In this document: one piece after another, positions 1 through 7,655 of the stretch | Numbering within the stretch: the first letter of the stretch is position 1 | How the letters are laid out: every line of letters starts with the position of its first letter | DNA from: an uncultured Planctomycetaceae bacterium | GTDB taxonomy: Bacteria; Planctomycetota; Planctomycetia; Planctomycetales; Planctomycetaceae | Assembly (NCBI GenBank): GCA_903921605.1 | Contig: CAIXQV010000667.1 | Location: 1 to 18,275, forward strand | Direction: 5' to 3' | Length of the DNA: 18,275 nt | Notes under the pieces: model-generated | What the model saw: only the letters and a program-made list of their open reading frames with translations | Database searches by the model: none | Told to the model about the DNA's origin: nothing | Translations under genes and position numbers: made by a program

Positions 1-109
1 CGGCCCGCAGAGACGAACCCGTCACCAGCACGATGACGCCTGCAATGGCGCCGCGGATAACTTTATTGCTTTGCGATTGAAACAAATCGCCGCTGATGCA
101 TGTCTTCAT
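1..109 (-). CDS. N-terminus of a secreted protein, cut by the left window edge
   Basis: The ATG lies at 109-107 on the minus strand, preceded by GGAG with an 8-nt gap. Thirty-six codons are visible before the sequence ends. The peptide begins MKTCISGDLFQ, then has a hydrophobic stretch (AIAGVIVLVTGSS) ending in SLRA. This resembles a signal peptide with a long polar n-region, so the product is probably exported. No domain is visible and the function cannot be assigned. The long gene-free stretch upstream, which carries the palindrome at 147-209, would hold its promoter. Confidence 0.6.
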   Translation of the reverse strand, partial: MKTCISGDLFQSQSNKVIRGAIAGVIVLVTGSSLRA

Positions 110-146
110 CGTTCAATCTCCACAACCAAAACCCGCAGTAGTCTCT

Positions 147-209
147 TTTACCGCCCAGCGCGAAGGCGCCGGCGTTTGAGTTGGCCGTCGCCTCCAGGTG
201 GGCGGTAAA
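147..209. repeat. 63-nt nested palindrome, REP-like or structured leader element
   Basis: Arms TTTACCGCCCA (147-157) and TGGGCGGTAAA (199-209) are perfect 11-bp reverse complements. Inside them AGGCG (164-168) pairs with CGCCT (189-193). After one C-T mismatch, CGGC (170-173) pairs with GCCG (184-187), leaving a 10-nt loop. About 20 base pairs form in total, with a small internal bulge. No T-run follows on either strand, so it is not an ordinary terminator. It ends 37 nt upstream of the minus-strand start codon at 109, so it could sit in that gene's 5' untranslated region, or it could be a dispersed intergenic palindrome. Confidence 0.75.
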
Positions 210-713
210 CGACTAGACCAACAGGCTGCCCTTTTGTGTTCCGTCCGGAATCGGACTCAATGATTGTCAAGAATTCATGAGGACGGCCGTGACTAAAGAT
301 AAACTTCTGATTCGTCATACATTGATGACACCACATCGCGGCAGGTGAGAACCGCTGATAAAAGAATTAAGCCGCAGCATCATTCAGCGTCCTTAGCTTA
401 GATTGACCATGTTGCTGACTTGTCGTCACGAGTACACAATGCACGGGCTTGATTGTGAATTATCTGAGTAGGCCAGTAGTCCTGATGACTTTATGCGGAC
501 TCCGTGTCAATCACCTCATCGACGCACAGTGATAGGATAAATGGCCTATTGCCAGTTACTCAGGTCATCATAAAGGTTGAAAAACGGAAAACTCAGAAAA
601 TGGTTTTCGCTTCGCTCAAACTTAACGACACGAGTCGAACATCAGGGCACAGATCAGGAGGTGCCTCATTTGAGCCCACCGTTTTGCATTTCCATTCGAA
701 GGAGACACGCCGC
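210..713. other. Gene-free intergenic stretch upstream of the pseudopilin gene
   Basis: No convincing gene is seen here. An open frame continuous with the DUF1559 gene extends upstream to 504, but its codons give no recognisable protein and the good ribosome-binding site lies at 699-704. The stretch should hold the promoter of the plus-strand run; I cannot identify a convincing -35/-10 pair. Several short complementary segments between 464 and 570 could fold and are reported as a finding. Confidence 0.5.
699..704 (+). promoter_or_regulatory. Shine-Dalgarno site fixing the DUF1559 start
   Basis: AAGGAG sits 9 nt before the ATG at 714. It decides the start, because the same frame is open upstream. 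The protein beginning at 714 has a class III (prepilin) signal at its very N-terminus, as the family requires. Confidence 0.8.
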
Positions 714-1715
714 ATGAAACGAATCCAGTCAAAGCAGGGATTTACACTCATTGAACTGTTGGTGGTCATCGCCATCATTGCAATTCTGATTGCATTGCTG
801 TTGCCGGCGGTGCAGCAGGCGCGTGAAGCGGCTCGCAGAACTCAGTGCAAGAACAACCTGAAACAACTTGCTCTGGCTCTGCACAACTATCATGACACGC
901 ACAGTGTCTTTCCACCGGGTACAGTGAACCCAGTGCCCGGGGGCGACGATCCCAACGGACGTAACGGAGCTGGTACTCCAGGCATCGGTGGTCCGTGGAT
1001 TTGCTTTCTGTTGCCGTTCTTTGAGCAGACCGCACAGTATCAGTCTTATGCAAAAATTGTGGCTGAAAGACCGGAAGTCGTCGACTGGTTTGGTAACGGT
1101 GCCTACACAGTACAGGGCGTGACTATTGGAGCGGATCCGCTTCCGGCCATGTCCTGCCCGTCCCATCCAACAACTGAAGAGCGTCTTGCAAACGGTACAG
1201 GTATGGAGCATCTGGCACGTGGAAACTACTGTGCCAGCTACGGCAAGGCAGGGTATGGTCGAGTTCACACCAACAATCCAACAGTTGGTGGTGTCTTCGG
1301 AAACAATTCTCGGTTCAGCATGCGAGACATGACAGATGGAACATCCAACACGATTGCCATCAGCGAGCTGAAGTTTCGTCTGACCAACGGGACCGGTCCT
1401 TCTTTTCAGGACACTCGGGGCACGTGGTCGTATGGCGTGATGGGGGCTAATATTTTCAGTACTCGAACTGGCCCGAACAGCACAACGCCTGACGGCGTCT
1501 GGGGATGCCGCAACTTCCCGGCCCAGGGCATGCCGTGTGTGCAGATCGGTTCGCCATATACAGAGATGTATTCGGCCGCTCGCAGCTACCACATCGGTGG
1601 TGTTCAGGGGGCGCTTGCTGACGGCTCGGTCCGCTTTTTCTCAGAGAACGTCGACCTGCTGCTGTGGCAGGCGATCGGCACACGTGGCGGTGGGGAAATT
1701 AACGGAGAGTTATAG
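714..1715 (+). CDS. DUF1559 family pseudopilin-like protein (H-x9-DG type)
   Basis: The 333-residue protein starts with a short basic leader and a prepilin peptidase site (KQG|FTLIE, cleavage after G9, E14 at the conserved +5 position). A hydrophobic helix follows (about 15-31), then [12 protein letters not shown] and [16 protein letters not shown], the hallmark of planctomycete DUF1559 proteins. Near the C-terminus H293 and DG303-304 form the H-x9-DG motif, followed by [10 protein letters not shown]. The mature protein should be anchored by its N-terminal helix, with the rest outside the inner membrane. Planctomycetes carry many paralogues whose function is not established; pilin-like assembly or a surface or periplasmic role is inferred. 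A lipoprotein gene follows after 67 nt. Confidence 0.93.
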   Translation: MKRIQSKQGFTLIELLVVIAIIAILIALLLPAVQQAREAARRTQCKNNLKQLALALHNYHDTHSVFPPGTVNPVPGGDDPNGRNGAGTPGIGGPWICFLLPFFEQTAQYQSYAKIVAERPEVVDWFGNGAYTVQGVTIGADPLPAMSCPSHPTTEERLANGTGMEHLARGNYCASYGKAGYGRVHTNNPTVGGVFGNNSRFSMRDMTDGTSNTIAISELKFRLTNGTGPSFQDTRGTWSYGVMGANIFSTRTGPNSTTPDGVWGCRNFPAQGMPCVQIGSPYTEMYSAARSYHIGGVQGALADGSVRFFSENVDLLLWQAIGTRGGGEINGEL

Positions 1716-1782
1716 GCGACTCGATTGCCCCGTATGTTGAGTCGACATGCGGGCTGGGATCGGTTGATGAAGGAATTGAGTT

Positions 1783-2289
1783 ATGAAGACATTAAAGAAC
1801 ATCCTGTGGCCTGCATTTATGATGACGCTTACAGCGATCATTGCTGGCTGTGGAGGTAGTGAAAACGTTGAGGTCTTTCCTGCTCGGGGGATCGTCAAGT
1901 TCAATGGCAAGCCGATGACCGGAGGAGGCGCAATTTCTCTGGTCCCTGTGGTCTCGCAGAACGGAAAAAATGCCGGCGGAATCATAAACGCTGATGGAAC
2001 ATTTGTGCTGACAACTTACGAAGATGGCGATGGTGCCATGCCGGGAAGTTTTCGCGTGATTATCAATCAGTCAACTTCGCAGGAGCCGGATTATGGTGGC
2101 GACAGCGATGCGCCTGGAAAAGCAGCTGTGAAGGCTGTGCAAACCGTTACCTCAGCCGATATCATTCCAACAATCTATTCTGATCCGGTCTCGTCCCCGG
2201 TTGAGGTCAAAATCGAAGCCCGCGAGTTGAATGAGCTGACAATCAATCTCGAACTCAACGGGCCAGGCAGCTTTGTACCGGGTGCCTGA
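1783..2289 (+). CDS. Small lipoprotein with carboxypeptidase-regulatory-like beta-sandwich
   Basis: The 168-residue protein has a lipoprotein signal peptide ending IIAGC, with lipidated C23. AAGGA lies 8 nt before the ATG. The mature part has the pattern of planctomycete transthyretin-like lipoproteins: RGIVKFNGKPMTGGGAISLVP (strands in the first quarter), NADGTFVLTT and MPGSFRVII in the middle, and IYSDPVSSPVEVKIEA towards the end, where the family has its usual Y-x-DP-xxSP segment. Such genes often follow DUF1559 genes in this phylum. A membrane-tethered accessory or binding role is inferred; no catalytic motif is seen. Its stop codon overlaps the next start (TGATG), which indicates translational coupling. 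Confidence 0.88.
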   Translation: MKTLKNILWPAFMMTLTAIIAGCGGSENVEVFPARGIVKFNGKPMTGGGAISLVPVVSQNGKNAGGIINADGTFVLTTYEDGDGAMPGSFRVIINQSTSQEPDYGGDSDAPGKAAVKAVQTVTSADIIPTIYSDPVSSPVEVKIEARELNELTINLELNGPGSFVPGA

Positions 2290-3341
2290 TGGCTCACGTT
2301 GAACCAGTGCCTTTCCATCAATCGGTCTCCTCATCGCGAAAGTCAGAAGTATCGGATCGCATCGCAGAAACTCGTGCGGAAACCAGAAAGTGGATTCTTG
2401 GCCGAGCCTGTGATGCGTTTTTTATTGCGAACATTTTTTGGCCGGTGCTGTTGCTGTTGCAGTTTGCTCCTGGGTTCGAGGGCCGATCGGGCGTCCAGTT
2501 CTGGCAGTTGTATTTTATTACGACTCCTCATCGCTGGTCCACGTTGCTGGTCGTCCTGCTGGATCGAGAGCGTTTTCAGCAGCGAAAACACGCTTTCACA
2601 GCGGTAGCAGCAGTTGTTGTGGTGGCCTGCCTTGGCGTTCGCATGACCACCGGAACACTCACGTGTCTGCTGGCGATCGACTATTTGTGGAATGCATGGC
2701 ACTTCGCAGCTCAGCATCATGGAATCTATCGGATCTACCGCCGCCTTGGCTCCGATTCGACTTCATCATCGGACAGAATGGAGAAGTGGCTCTTTCGCAG
2801 CTTTCTGCTCTATGTGATCTTCCGCACGGCGTCAGCCGCCGCGGCCCCTGGTGCAATAGACGTTTGGTTGAGCCGCGCTGACTGGATAAGTCTTATTGTT
2901 CCCGGCTGGCTTGTGTTACGGGAACTCCAGTCACTCAATCAGGGCCTAAGTGGTCGCAGTCTTTATTTGATAAGTCTTCTGAGTCTGTACGTCAGCCTGC
3001 TCTGGGCCGTACATACTCATCGTCCGGACATTGTGCTGTCCCTGGCCACCGCATCTGCCTGGTTCCATGCCAGCGAATACCTGGCGATCATTGGCTGGCA
3101 CATGCAGCGTAGAGCGGATTCATCCGGGGAGCGAAATGTCCTGCTGCAATGGATTGCCCCGCGCTGGGGACTCACGCTTCTGACGTATGCGATTGTGCTC
3201 GGCAGTGGCTCATTGCTGATGGATCGTGATGTTCCTGAAATGTGGTTGCTGGTCAATGTGATCGTGGCCTTCCTGCATTACACCTATGACGGCATGATCT
3301 GGAAAAGCAGGCGTCCTGCAGGTTTGCCATCTGGTCCATAG
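2289..3341 (+). CDS. Histidine-rich polytopic membrane protein, function unknown
   Basis: The 350-residue protein has a polar N-terminus (1-40) and about seven to eight hydrophobic segments (roughly 43-58, 70-91, 103-117, 122-139, 168-188, 198-210, 225-241, 248-270, 294-311, 317-330). Histidines cluster at segment ends: TTPHRW (H81), WHFAAQHHG (H138, H143, H144), VHTH (H242, H244), WFHASEY (H260), GWH (H271) and FLHYTYDGMIW (H330). H-x4-HH resembles the metal-binding boxes of membrane di-iron or haem enzymes, but the order and spacing match no family I can name. The start overlaps the lipoprotein stop by 1 nt and has no ribosome-binding site of its own, so the two genes are coupled. An uncharacterised membrane oxidoreductase or metal-binding protein is possible; this is inference. 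Confidence 0.8.
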   Translation: MAHVEPVPFHQSVSSSRKSEVSDRIAETRAETRKWILGRACDAFFIANIFWPVLLLLQFAPGFEGRSGVQFWQLYFITTPHRWSTLLVVLLDRERFQQRKHAFTAVAAVVVVACLGVRMTTGTLTCLLAIDYLWNAWHFAAQHHGIYRIYRRLGSDSTSSSDRMEKWLFRSFLLYVIFRTASAAAAPGAIDVWLSRADWISLIVPGWLVLRELQSLNQGLSGRSLYLISLLSLYVSLLWAVHTHRPDIVLSLATASAWFHASEYLAIIGWHMQRRADSSGERNVLLQWIAPRWGLTLLTYAIVLGSGSLLMDRDVPEMWLLVNVIVAFLHYTYDGMIWKSRRPAGLPSGP

Positions 3342-3410
3342 CCTGATTCCTGAGTATGAAATTGCAGTCTACACACCGCTGCATTCTATCCTCTGTTGAC
3401 CAACTTGTTT

Positions 3411-4658
3411 ATGCCGCAAAGTACTGAATCATTCCGAGAAGCTGTTGTTCGTGTTCCTTTGTTGCTGGGCACAATCGGTGTTCTGGCTGCTTTGATTGGA
3501 ATCCACGACGGATCACTTCCCGTTGACCAGCCAGCTGGTGCCATCCTATTGCCATTCGTCTATCGCGATGTGGCGATGGTCTGCCTGCTGAGCACCGCGC
3601 CTGCAGCGTGGGTGTTGGGGCATCTGCTGCAAAAGCGATTGACAAAACTTTCATGCTGCCTGTTGGCTGGTCTGTTATGGACCATTGCCTGGAATCTCTT
3701 TTTCAGGTTTCAGGAGACGGCCGGGCGTGTCGATGAGCTGCCTGCATTTGCGGGGCTCAGCCGCTTCGCCGCATCATTCTGCATTACTTTTGGTGCGATC
3801 CTTGTTGTGCAGTCTGTTAACAAATCTTCTGATCAACAGAGTAGGAATGATCTCCCGACAAACATTCTGCGAGCAGCCTGTTGCCTGATATTGCTGGCGT
3901 TGGTCCCTCAGGTTTATCTCGACGCTCGAGGTCGTCATGATGCAGAGCAGTACCTCAGTCTTCGTCAGCAATCAAGGCTGGGAGAAGCCAGCTCGCTGCT
4001 CAGGCGGATGCTGATTCTGGACCCAACGATTCGGAAAGACGGACACTTTTTGCGACGCGAGCAGTCCGAACTGGATCGAGAGATCGATTCGCTGAACCGG
4101 CAGGCCAGTACTGAACTTCCCGCAACGGATTCCTTCAACCAACGGCTCCAGCGAGCACGCGTGCTCGCGATGCTGGGTCATACGAATGACGCAATTAACA
4201 TACTGCTTGAAAAATCAGAAACGACTAACAGCGTTGAAGCATGCAGCCTGTTGGGAACAATGCACGAAAACCAGCACGACTGGAACTCGGCGATCCGATT
4301 TTATGGCACAGCTGAAATTCTGCTGAAATCAACTCCGGGCGATACCTCTGCTTCTGCAGAGGCGCATCAAGTCGCCATGGGATCCGCATACTGCTACCGC
4401 CGACTGGGCCGACTGAGTGAGGCTCGTGCATGTTATCTGAGGCTGCTGGAAATTAATCCGAACGCGGACACTCACTTCCTGCTGGCTCAGTTTTTTGAAG
4501 ACATTCAGGAAACGTCATCGGCCCAGCATCATGCACTTGAGGCCGCACGGCTTGACTCAAACCGCTACCGCGAAAGAGGACATCAACTGATCAAAAAAAT
4601 GCGAGCCCTGCATTTTCGATGTCTGAGCGTATCTGGCGATTCGACCGGAAATGACTGA
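3411..4658 (+). CDS. Membrane-anchored TPR-repeat protein
   Basis: From ATG 3411 the protein has 415 residues; an in-frame TTG at 3396 is an alternative start, and neither has a clear ribosome-binding site. The first part holds about five hydrophobic segments (VPLLLGTIGVLAALIGI, a second near 48-72, LLAGLLWTIAWNLFF, FCITFGAILVVQSV, LILLALVPQVYL). The remainder is a helical solenoid: SRLGEASSLLRRMLILDP, LAMLGHTNDAINILLE, ACSLLGTMHENQHDWNSAIRFY, AYCYRRLGRLSEARACYLRLLEINP and HFLLAQFFEDIQETSSAQHH show the TPR pattern of paired helices. TPRs bind proteins, so an assembly or scaffolding role beside the histidine-rich membrane protein (69 nt upstream) is inferred. It is the last gene of the plus-strand run and ends 50 nt before a convergent gene. 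Confidence 0.82.
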   Translation: MPQSTESFREAVVRVPLLLGTIGVLAALIGIHDGSLPVDQPAGAILLPFVYRDVAMVCLLSTAPAAWVLGHLLQKRLTKLSCCLLAGLLWTIAWNLFFRFQETAGRVDELPAFAGLSRFAASFCITFGAILVVQSVNKSSDQQSRNDLPTNILRAACCLILLALVPQVYLDARGRHDAEQYLSLRQQSRLGEASSLLRRMLILDPTIRKDGHFLRREQSELDREIDSLNRQASTELPATDSFNQRLQRARVLAMLGHTNDAINILLEKSETTNSVEACSLLGTMHENQHDWNSAIRFYGTAEILLKSTPGDTSASAEAHQVAMGSAYCYRRLGRLSEARACYLRLLEINPNADTHFLLAQFFEDIQETSSAQHHALEAARLDSNRYRERGHQLIKKMRALHFRCLSVSGDSTGND

Positions 4659-4708
4659 GAAAACTCGGCAAAATGAGGCGGGCTTCTGGAGATCTCGTAA
4701 GGTTGAAG

Positions 4709-5704
4709 TCAAGGCCTATCTGCCGATTCTGGTTCAGAGGGCAGGCCGGGGCCAGAATTCGGGTTATTGAGCTTTTGCTGTCCCACCATCAGCACGAGAA
4801 TCATCACGAAGGCCCCGATGAAGCTGGCCGCATGGATCCATGCAAGCGCGATTGTGGCCCCGATTCCGGGCGCGTGGCTGTTGAGTGATTCGAAGATCCC
4901 GAGTGTGGCTTGGGCTTTTAGCTTTGGGGTTAATCCCTGAGGCGGGAAGGTTCTGTTGACTTCATCCAGAATCCGAATGGCCAGTTCTTTCGGGATGTCG
5001 TCCGTTTCAGAGTCACACTGGATCCCCTCATTTCGCAAGGCATGGACGATTCTGCCTGAGCGTAGAGCGGTTGGAATTCCGATGGCCGTCAGGAAGCCAA
5101 GAAATCCAAAGAACCAGTCGCCAAACATCACAGCCAGCGTCGCTGCGATGCATGCGGTCAGAACTCGGAAGCCCACATCGAACGCATAATGTCTGGCAAA
5201 GAAAAGTTCCTGGACAACTCTCCCGCCATCAAGTGGCAGCAGCGGCAGAAGATTCATGCCATTCAGAATCAGGCACAGCACGGCAGCATTGATCATCCAT
5301 GTGATCTTCAGAGCGATGCCCGCGATTCCCAGTGCTATTCCGAAGAGAATTCCCGGTACGGGACCAGCCAAAGAAACGACGGCCTTTTTCCAGCCAGGAA
5401 TGTTGTAGCTCCGGCCGGAGACTGCGGCTCCGAAGAATGGAATGAAGAACATTTTAAGGTTGCGATAACCACTCAGCTTCATCGCAACGAAGTGTCCGGA
5501 TTCATGAAGCAACATCAGCAGGATCAATGTCGTGGCATGTTCCAGTGACCATGATGCAGAGCCAGTCCCGACAAAGAGCGCCATTGATACGACCAGCATC
5601 ATCACGACACCGCTCCATGATGACGTCTGATTCTGAAGATTGTGCATCTCCTGCAAGTCGGCTGCGTATCGATCAGAATCTTCCGGGGGCGTTTGGTTGT
5701 CCAT
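4709..5704 (-). CDS. M50 family (site-2 protease type) membrane metalloprotease
   Basis: The 331-residue polytopic protein has the zinc motif HESGH (H67, E68, H71) inside a hydrophobic helix and the second signature NLLPLLPLDGG (151-161), whose D159 would be the third zinc ligand. These two motifs define the M50 intramembrane proteases, which cut transmembrane segments, often to release signalling factors. AVVSLAGPVPG (about 108-118) also fits the family. The middle part has further membrane helices (about 121-150, 173-206), then a soluble stretch (about 210-285) and a last C-terminal helix (about 286-311). No PDZ or CBS domain is visible. Substrate unknown. It is divergent from the Tat-exported oxidoreductase across 302 bp and convergent with the TPR gene; no clear ribosome-binding site was seen. 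Confidence 0.9.
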   Translation of the reverse strand: MDNQTPPEDSDRYAADLQEMHNLQNQTSSWSGVVMMLVVSMALFVGTGSASWSLEHATTLILLMLLHESGHFVAMKLSGYRNLKMFFIPFFGAAVSGRSYNIPGWKKAVVSLAGPVPGILFGIALGIAGIALKITWMINAAVLCLILNGMNLLPLLPLDGGRVVQELFFARHYAFDVGFRVLTACIAATLAVMFGDWFFGFLGFLTAIGIPTALRSGRIVHALRNEGIQCDSETDDIPKELAIRILDEVNRTFPPQGLTPKLKAQATLGIFESLNSHAPGIGATIALAWIHAASFIGAFVMILVLMVGQQKLNNPNSGPGLPSEPESADRP

Positions 5705-6006
5705 TCAAGTTTGTCCCGAGTGTAGTCGAAGAGTTGCCACCGGCAGAAAACTGCAATGCGTGCGTTGTAATGGGGTTGGTGCGTGTTCCCAAGTGTTCAC
5801 CAGGGTGGTTTATTCACCACAAATCCCGAGGCCACCTGAAAGTCGGGCGAATCGTTGCTGTTTCCCCCGGTGTTGCTATCGTAATCGGTTCTATTCGGGC
5901 GACTGGCCCGATTTTTTGTCCGGTGGAATGCATTGGTTGCCGCCAGCAGTCAGCGTTTCCTACGGAACCCTCCGTTTTTGTCCCACTGACTTCCCGAGGT
6001 ACGCTC
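5705..6006. promoter_or_regulatory. Divergent intergenic region with structured leader
   Basis: These 302 bp separate the divergent M50 and oxidoreductase genes and must hold promoters for both. On the plus strand they hold a hairpin GTGGT (5805-5809)/ACCAC (5816-5820) and a terminator-like hairpin at 5895-5917. GAGG (5996-5999) lies 7 nt before the ATG at 6007 and sets that start. The frame of the oxidoreductase is open through the whole region, but it encodes no signal sequence or domain, while the Tat signal starts exactly at 6007. I could not identify -35/-10 boxes with confidence. Confidence 0.55.
5895..5917 (+). terminator. Intrinsic terminator-like hairpin in the leader of the Gfo/Idh/MocA gene
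   Basis: TCGGGC (5895-5900) and GCCCGA (5906-5911) form a perfect 6-bp GC-rich stem with a 5-nt loop, followed at once by six T (5912-5917). It lies about 90 nt upstream of the start codon at 6007 on the same strand. No gene ends just before it on that strand. It could be a transcription attenuator of the downstream gene, the end of a short RNA transcribed from the divergent region, or a chance hairpin. Confidence 0.6.
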
Positions 6007-7407
6007 ATGACAAGAAAGACATCACGTCGCAGTTTTCTCGGCAGCTCTGCCGCACTGGGAACTGCGTTCTGGGTTGCTCCACAGACGTTCGGAAGACCGA
6101 CTCGCTCGGCGCTGGAAGGTTTGACGGCCGCCTGTATTGGAGTCGGTGGTAAAGGTGACAGCGACAGCAGTCACATCGCCGATCAGGATGTGGAAATCGT
6201 CGGCATCTGTGATGTCGATAAGCGTACCCTGGCCAAGAAGTCGAAAGAATTCACCAAGGCCGAACAGTTCACCGACTTCCGTGAGATGCTGGATAAGCTC
6301 GGCGACAAAGTTGACATCGTGAGCGTCAGCACCCCGGACCATACTCATGCTGCAGCCGCGATCAAGGCGATGAAGGCCAAGAAACATGTCTATGTTCAGA
6401 AGCCTCTGACCTGGTCCATCCGCGAAGCTCGTATCATGCGAGAAGTTGCTGCGGAAACGGGCGTCGTCACTCAGATGGGGAATCAGGGTACCGCTGAAGA
6501 CGGACTGCGTGAAGCGGTCGAAGTGATTCGCTCGGGGGCAATCGGATCCGTTTCTGAACTCCACGTTTGGACGAACCGTCCGGTATGGCCACAGGGGATT
6601 GGTCGCCCGGCCGGCGAAGACAAAGTGCCTGATTATCTCGACTGGGATTCCTGGATCGGTCCTGCCCCAATGCGTCCGTACAAAGAAGGCGTATATCACT
6701 CCTTCAACTGGCGCGGCTGGGTCGACTTCGGAACGGGTGCTCTGGGCGACATGGCCTGTCATACAACGAACATGCCTGTGATGGCTCTGGAACTGTGGGA
6801 TCCAATTGCTGTAACAGCAGTCAAAAACCCAGGCATCGTTGAAGGCGAAACCTTCCCTGGCGCTACGACTCTGATGTTCGAATTCCCTGAACGCAACGGT
6901 CTGGCTGCGACGAAGTTCTACTGGTACGACGGTGGCAGCCTTCCATCGGACGATCTGGTTGCTCAGTTGCCAGAAGGTTTCCGTAAGCGTATTGCTGAAC
7001 AGAAAAAGGGCGGCAGCAAAACCAGCGCGGCTCTGGTTGTGGGAAGCAAGGGTATGCTGCTGTCAGAGAACGATTACGGTGCAGCCTACACACTGCTGCC
7101 AGATGCGGACTTCAAGGGCTTCAAGAAGCCAGATCAATCAATTCCTCGTATTCCTTTCAAGGGCAGCAACGACGAGCGAAACAAGTGGGAGTTCGTTGAA
7201 TCCTGCCGCGGCAACTACAAGCCTGGCACGATGTCCAACTTCGGCTACGCTGGTCGTCTGACCGAGACAATTCTTGTAGGCAACCTCGCAGTGCGAGCTG
7301 GCGAAGGTCAGCGAATCGAGTGGGATGCCAAGAATCTGGTCAGCACAAATCTGCCAGAACTGAATCAGTACGTTCAGCGCGAATACCGTGAAGGTTGGTC
7401 ACTGTAG
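6007..7407 (+). CDS. Tat-exported Gfo/Idh/MocA family oxidoreductase
   Basis: The 466-residue protein begins with a twin-arginine signal (SRRSFLG, R7-R8) and a hydrophobic stretch to about 25, so it is exported folded with its cofactor. A Rossmann fold follows: AACIGVGGKG (41-50) binds the dinucleotide, GICDVD (66-71) ends strand 2, and STPDHTHAAAAIKAMKAKKH (108-127) precedes VYVQKPL, in which K132 is the conserved catalytic lysine (QKP in place of the commoner EKP). GDMACH (247-252) carries the Asp and His of the C-terminal active-site helix. These enzymes oxidise or reduce sugar hydroxyls with NAD(P). Substrate not determined. The start is supported by GAGG at 5996-5999. A strong terminator follows, so it is probably transcribed alone. 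The DUF1080 gene downstream suggests 3-keto-sugar chemistry. Confidence 0.93.
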   Translation: MTRKTSRRSFLGSSAALGTAFWVAPQTFGRPTRSALEGLTAACIGVGGKGDSDSSHIADQDVEIVGICDVDKRTLAKKSKEFTKAEQFTDFREMLDKLGDKVDIVSVSTPDHTHAAAAIKAMKAKKHVYVQKPLTWSIREARIMREVAAETGVVTQMGNQGTAEDGLREAVEVIRSGAIGSVSELHVWTNRPVWPQGIGRPAGEDKVPDYLDWDSWIGPAPMRPYKEGVYHSFNWRGWVDFGTGALGDMACHTTNMPVMALELWDPIAVTAVKNPGIVEGETFPGATTLMFEFPERNGLAATKFYWYDGGSLPSDDLVAQLPEGFRKRIAEQKKGGSKTSAALVVGSKGMLLSENDYGAAYTLLPDADFKGFKKPDQSIPRIPFKGSNDERNKWEFVESCRGNYKPGTMSNFGYAGRLTETILVGNLAVRAGEGQRIEWDAKNLVSTNLPELNQYVQREYREGWSL

Positions 7408-7436
7408 TGTACTGGATCCACCTTTGAACTGAATCG

Positions 7437-7472
7437 AAGGCCCGGCTTCTGCAAAGGATGCCGGGCCTTTTT
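7437..7472 (+). terminator. Rho-independent terminator after the oxidoreductase gene
   Basis: AAGGCCCGGC (7437-7446) pairs perfectly with GCCGGGCCTT (7460-7469) around a 13-nt loop, and a T-run extends through 7472, followed by CGTTTT. It starts 30 nt after the stop codon at 7407 and separates this gene from the DUF1080 gene. Confidence 0.93.
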
Positions 7473-7645
7473 CGTTTTGACCAGAATGCGGGATTCAGGC
7501 CGCGTTCGTCGCCACTGGACAGGGCATGTTGTTCGATGGCGGCTGCTTAAACTGATCATTCTTCGTCGGTGGGCGATGGTTCCGTCGCAATTCTTCATTC
7601 GTTAGACTTCGGCGAACGACCACCCTCCACCTTCTCCTGACATTT

Positions 7646-7649
7646 GGAG
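7646..7649 (+). promoter_or_regulatory. Ribosome-binding site fixing the DUF1080 start
   Basis: GGAG lies 6 nt before the ATG at 7656. It favours that start over the in-frame TTG at 7644, which would place the ribosome-binding site inside the coding region. Confidence 0.7.
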
Positions 7650-7655
7650 TGTTCC

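Noticed and set aside
148..336. 62-codon minus-strand open frame upstream of the left-edge gene
   Set aside because: Its end lies within the palindrome at 147-209, the sequence is Arg- and Pro-rich without any motif, and no ribosome-binding site supports it.
504..713. Upstream extension of the DUF1559 reading frame
   Set aside because: The frame is open but encodes no family-like sequence. The prepilin signal begins at 714 and a good ribosome-binding site lies at 699-704.
729..1592. 287-codon open frame antisense to the DUF1559 gene
   Set aside because: Its product is rich in Cys, His and Arg with no domain or signal. The sense strand encodes a clear family protein, so this is a shadow frame.
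5527..6006. 160-codon N-terminal extension of the oxidoreductase frame
   Set aside because: It would run antisense through the M50 gene and across the terminator-like hairpin, and it would bury the Tat signal, which must be N-terminal.
6022..6762. 246-codon open frame antisense to the oxidoreductase
   Set aside because: No recognisable domain, and the overlapping sense gene is certain.
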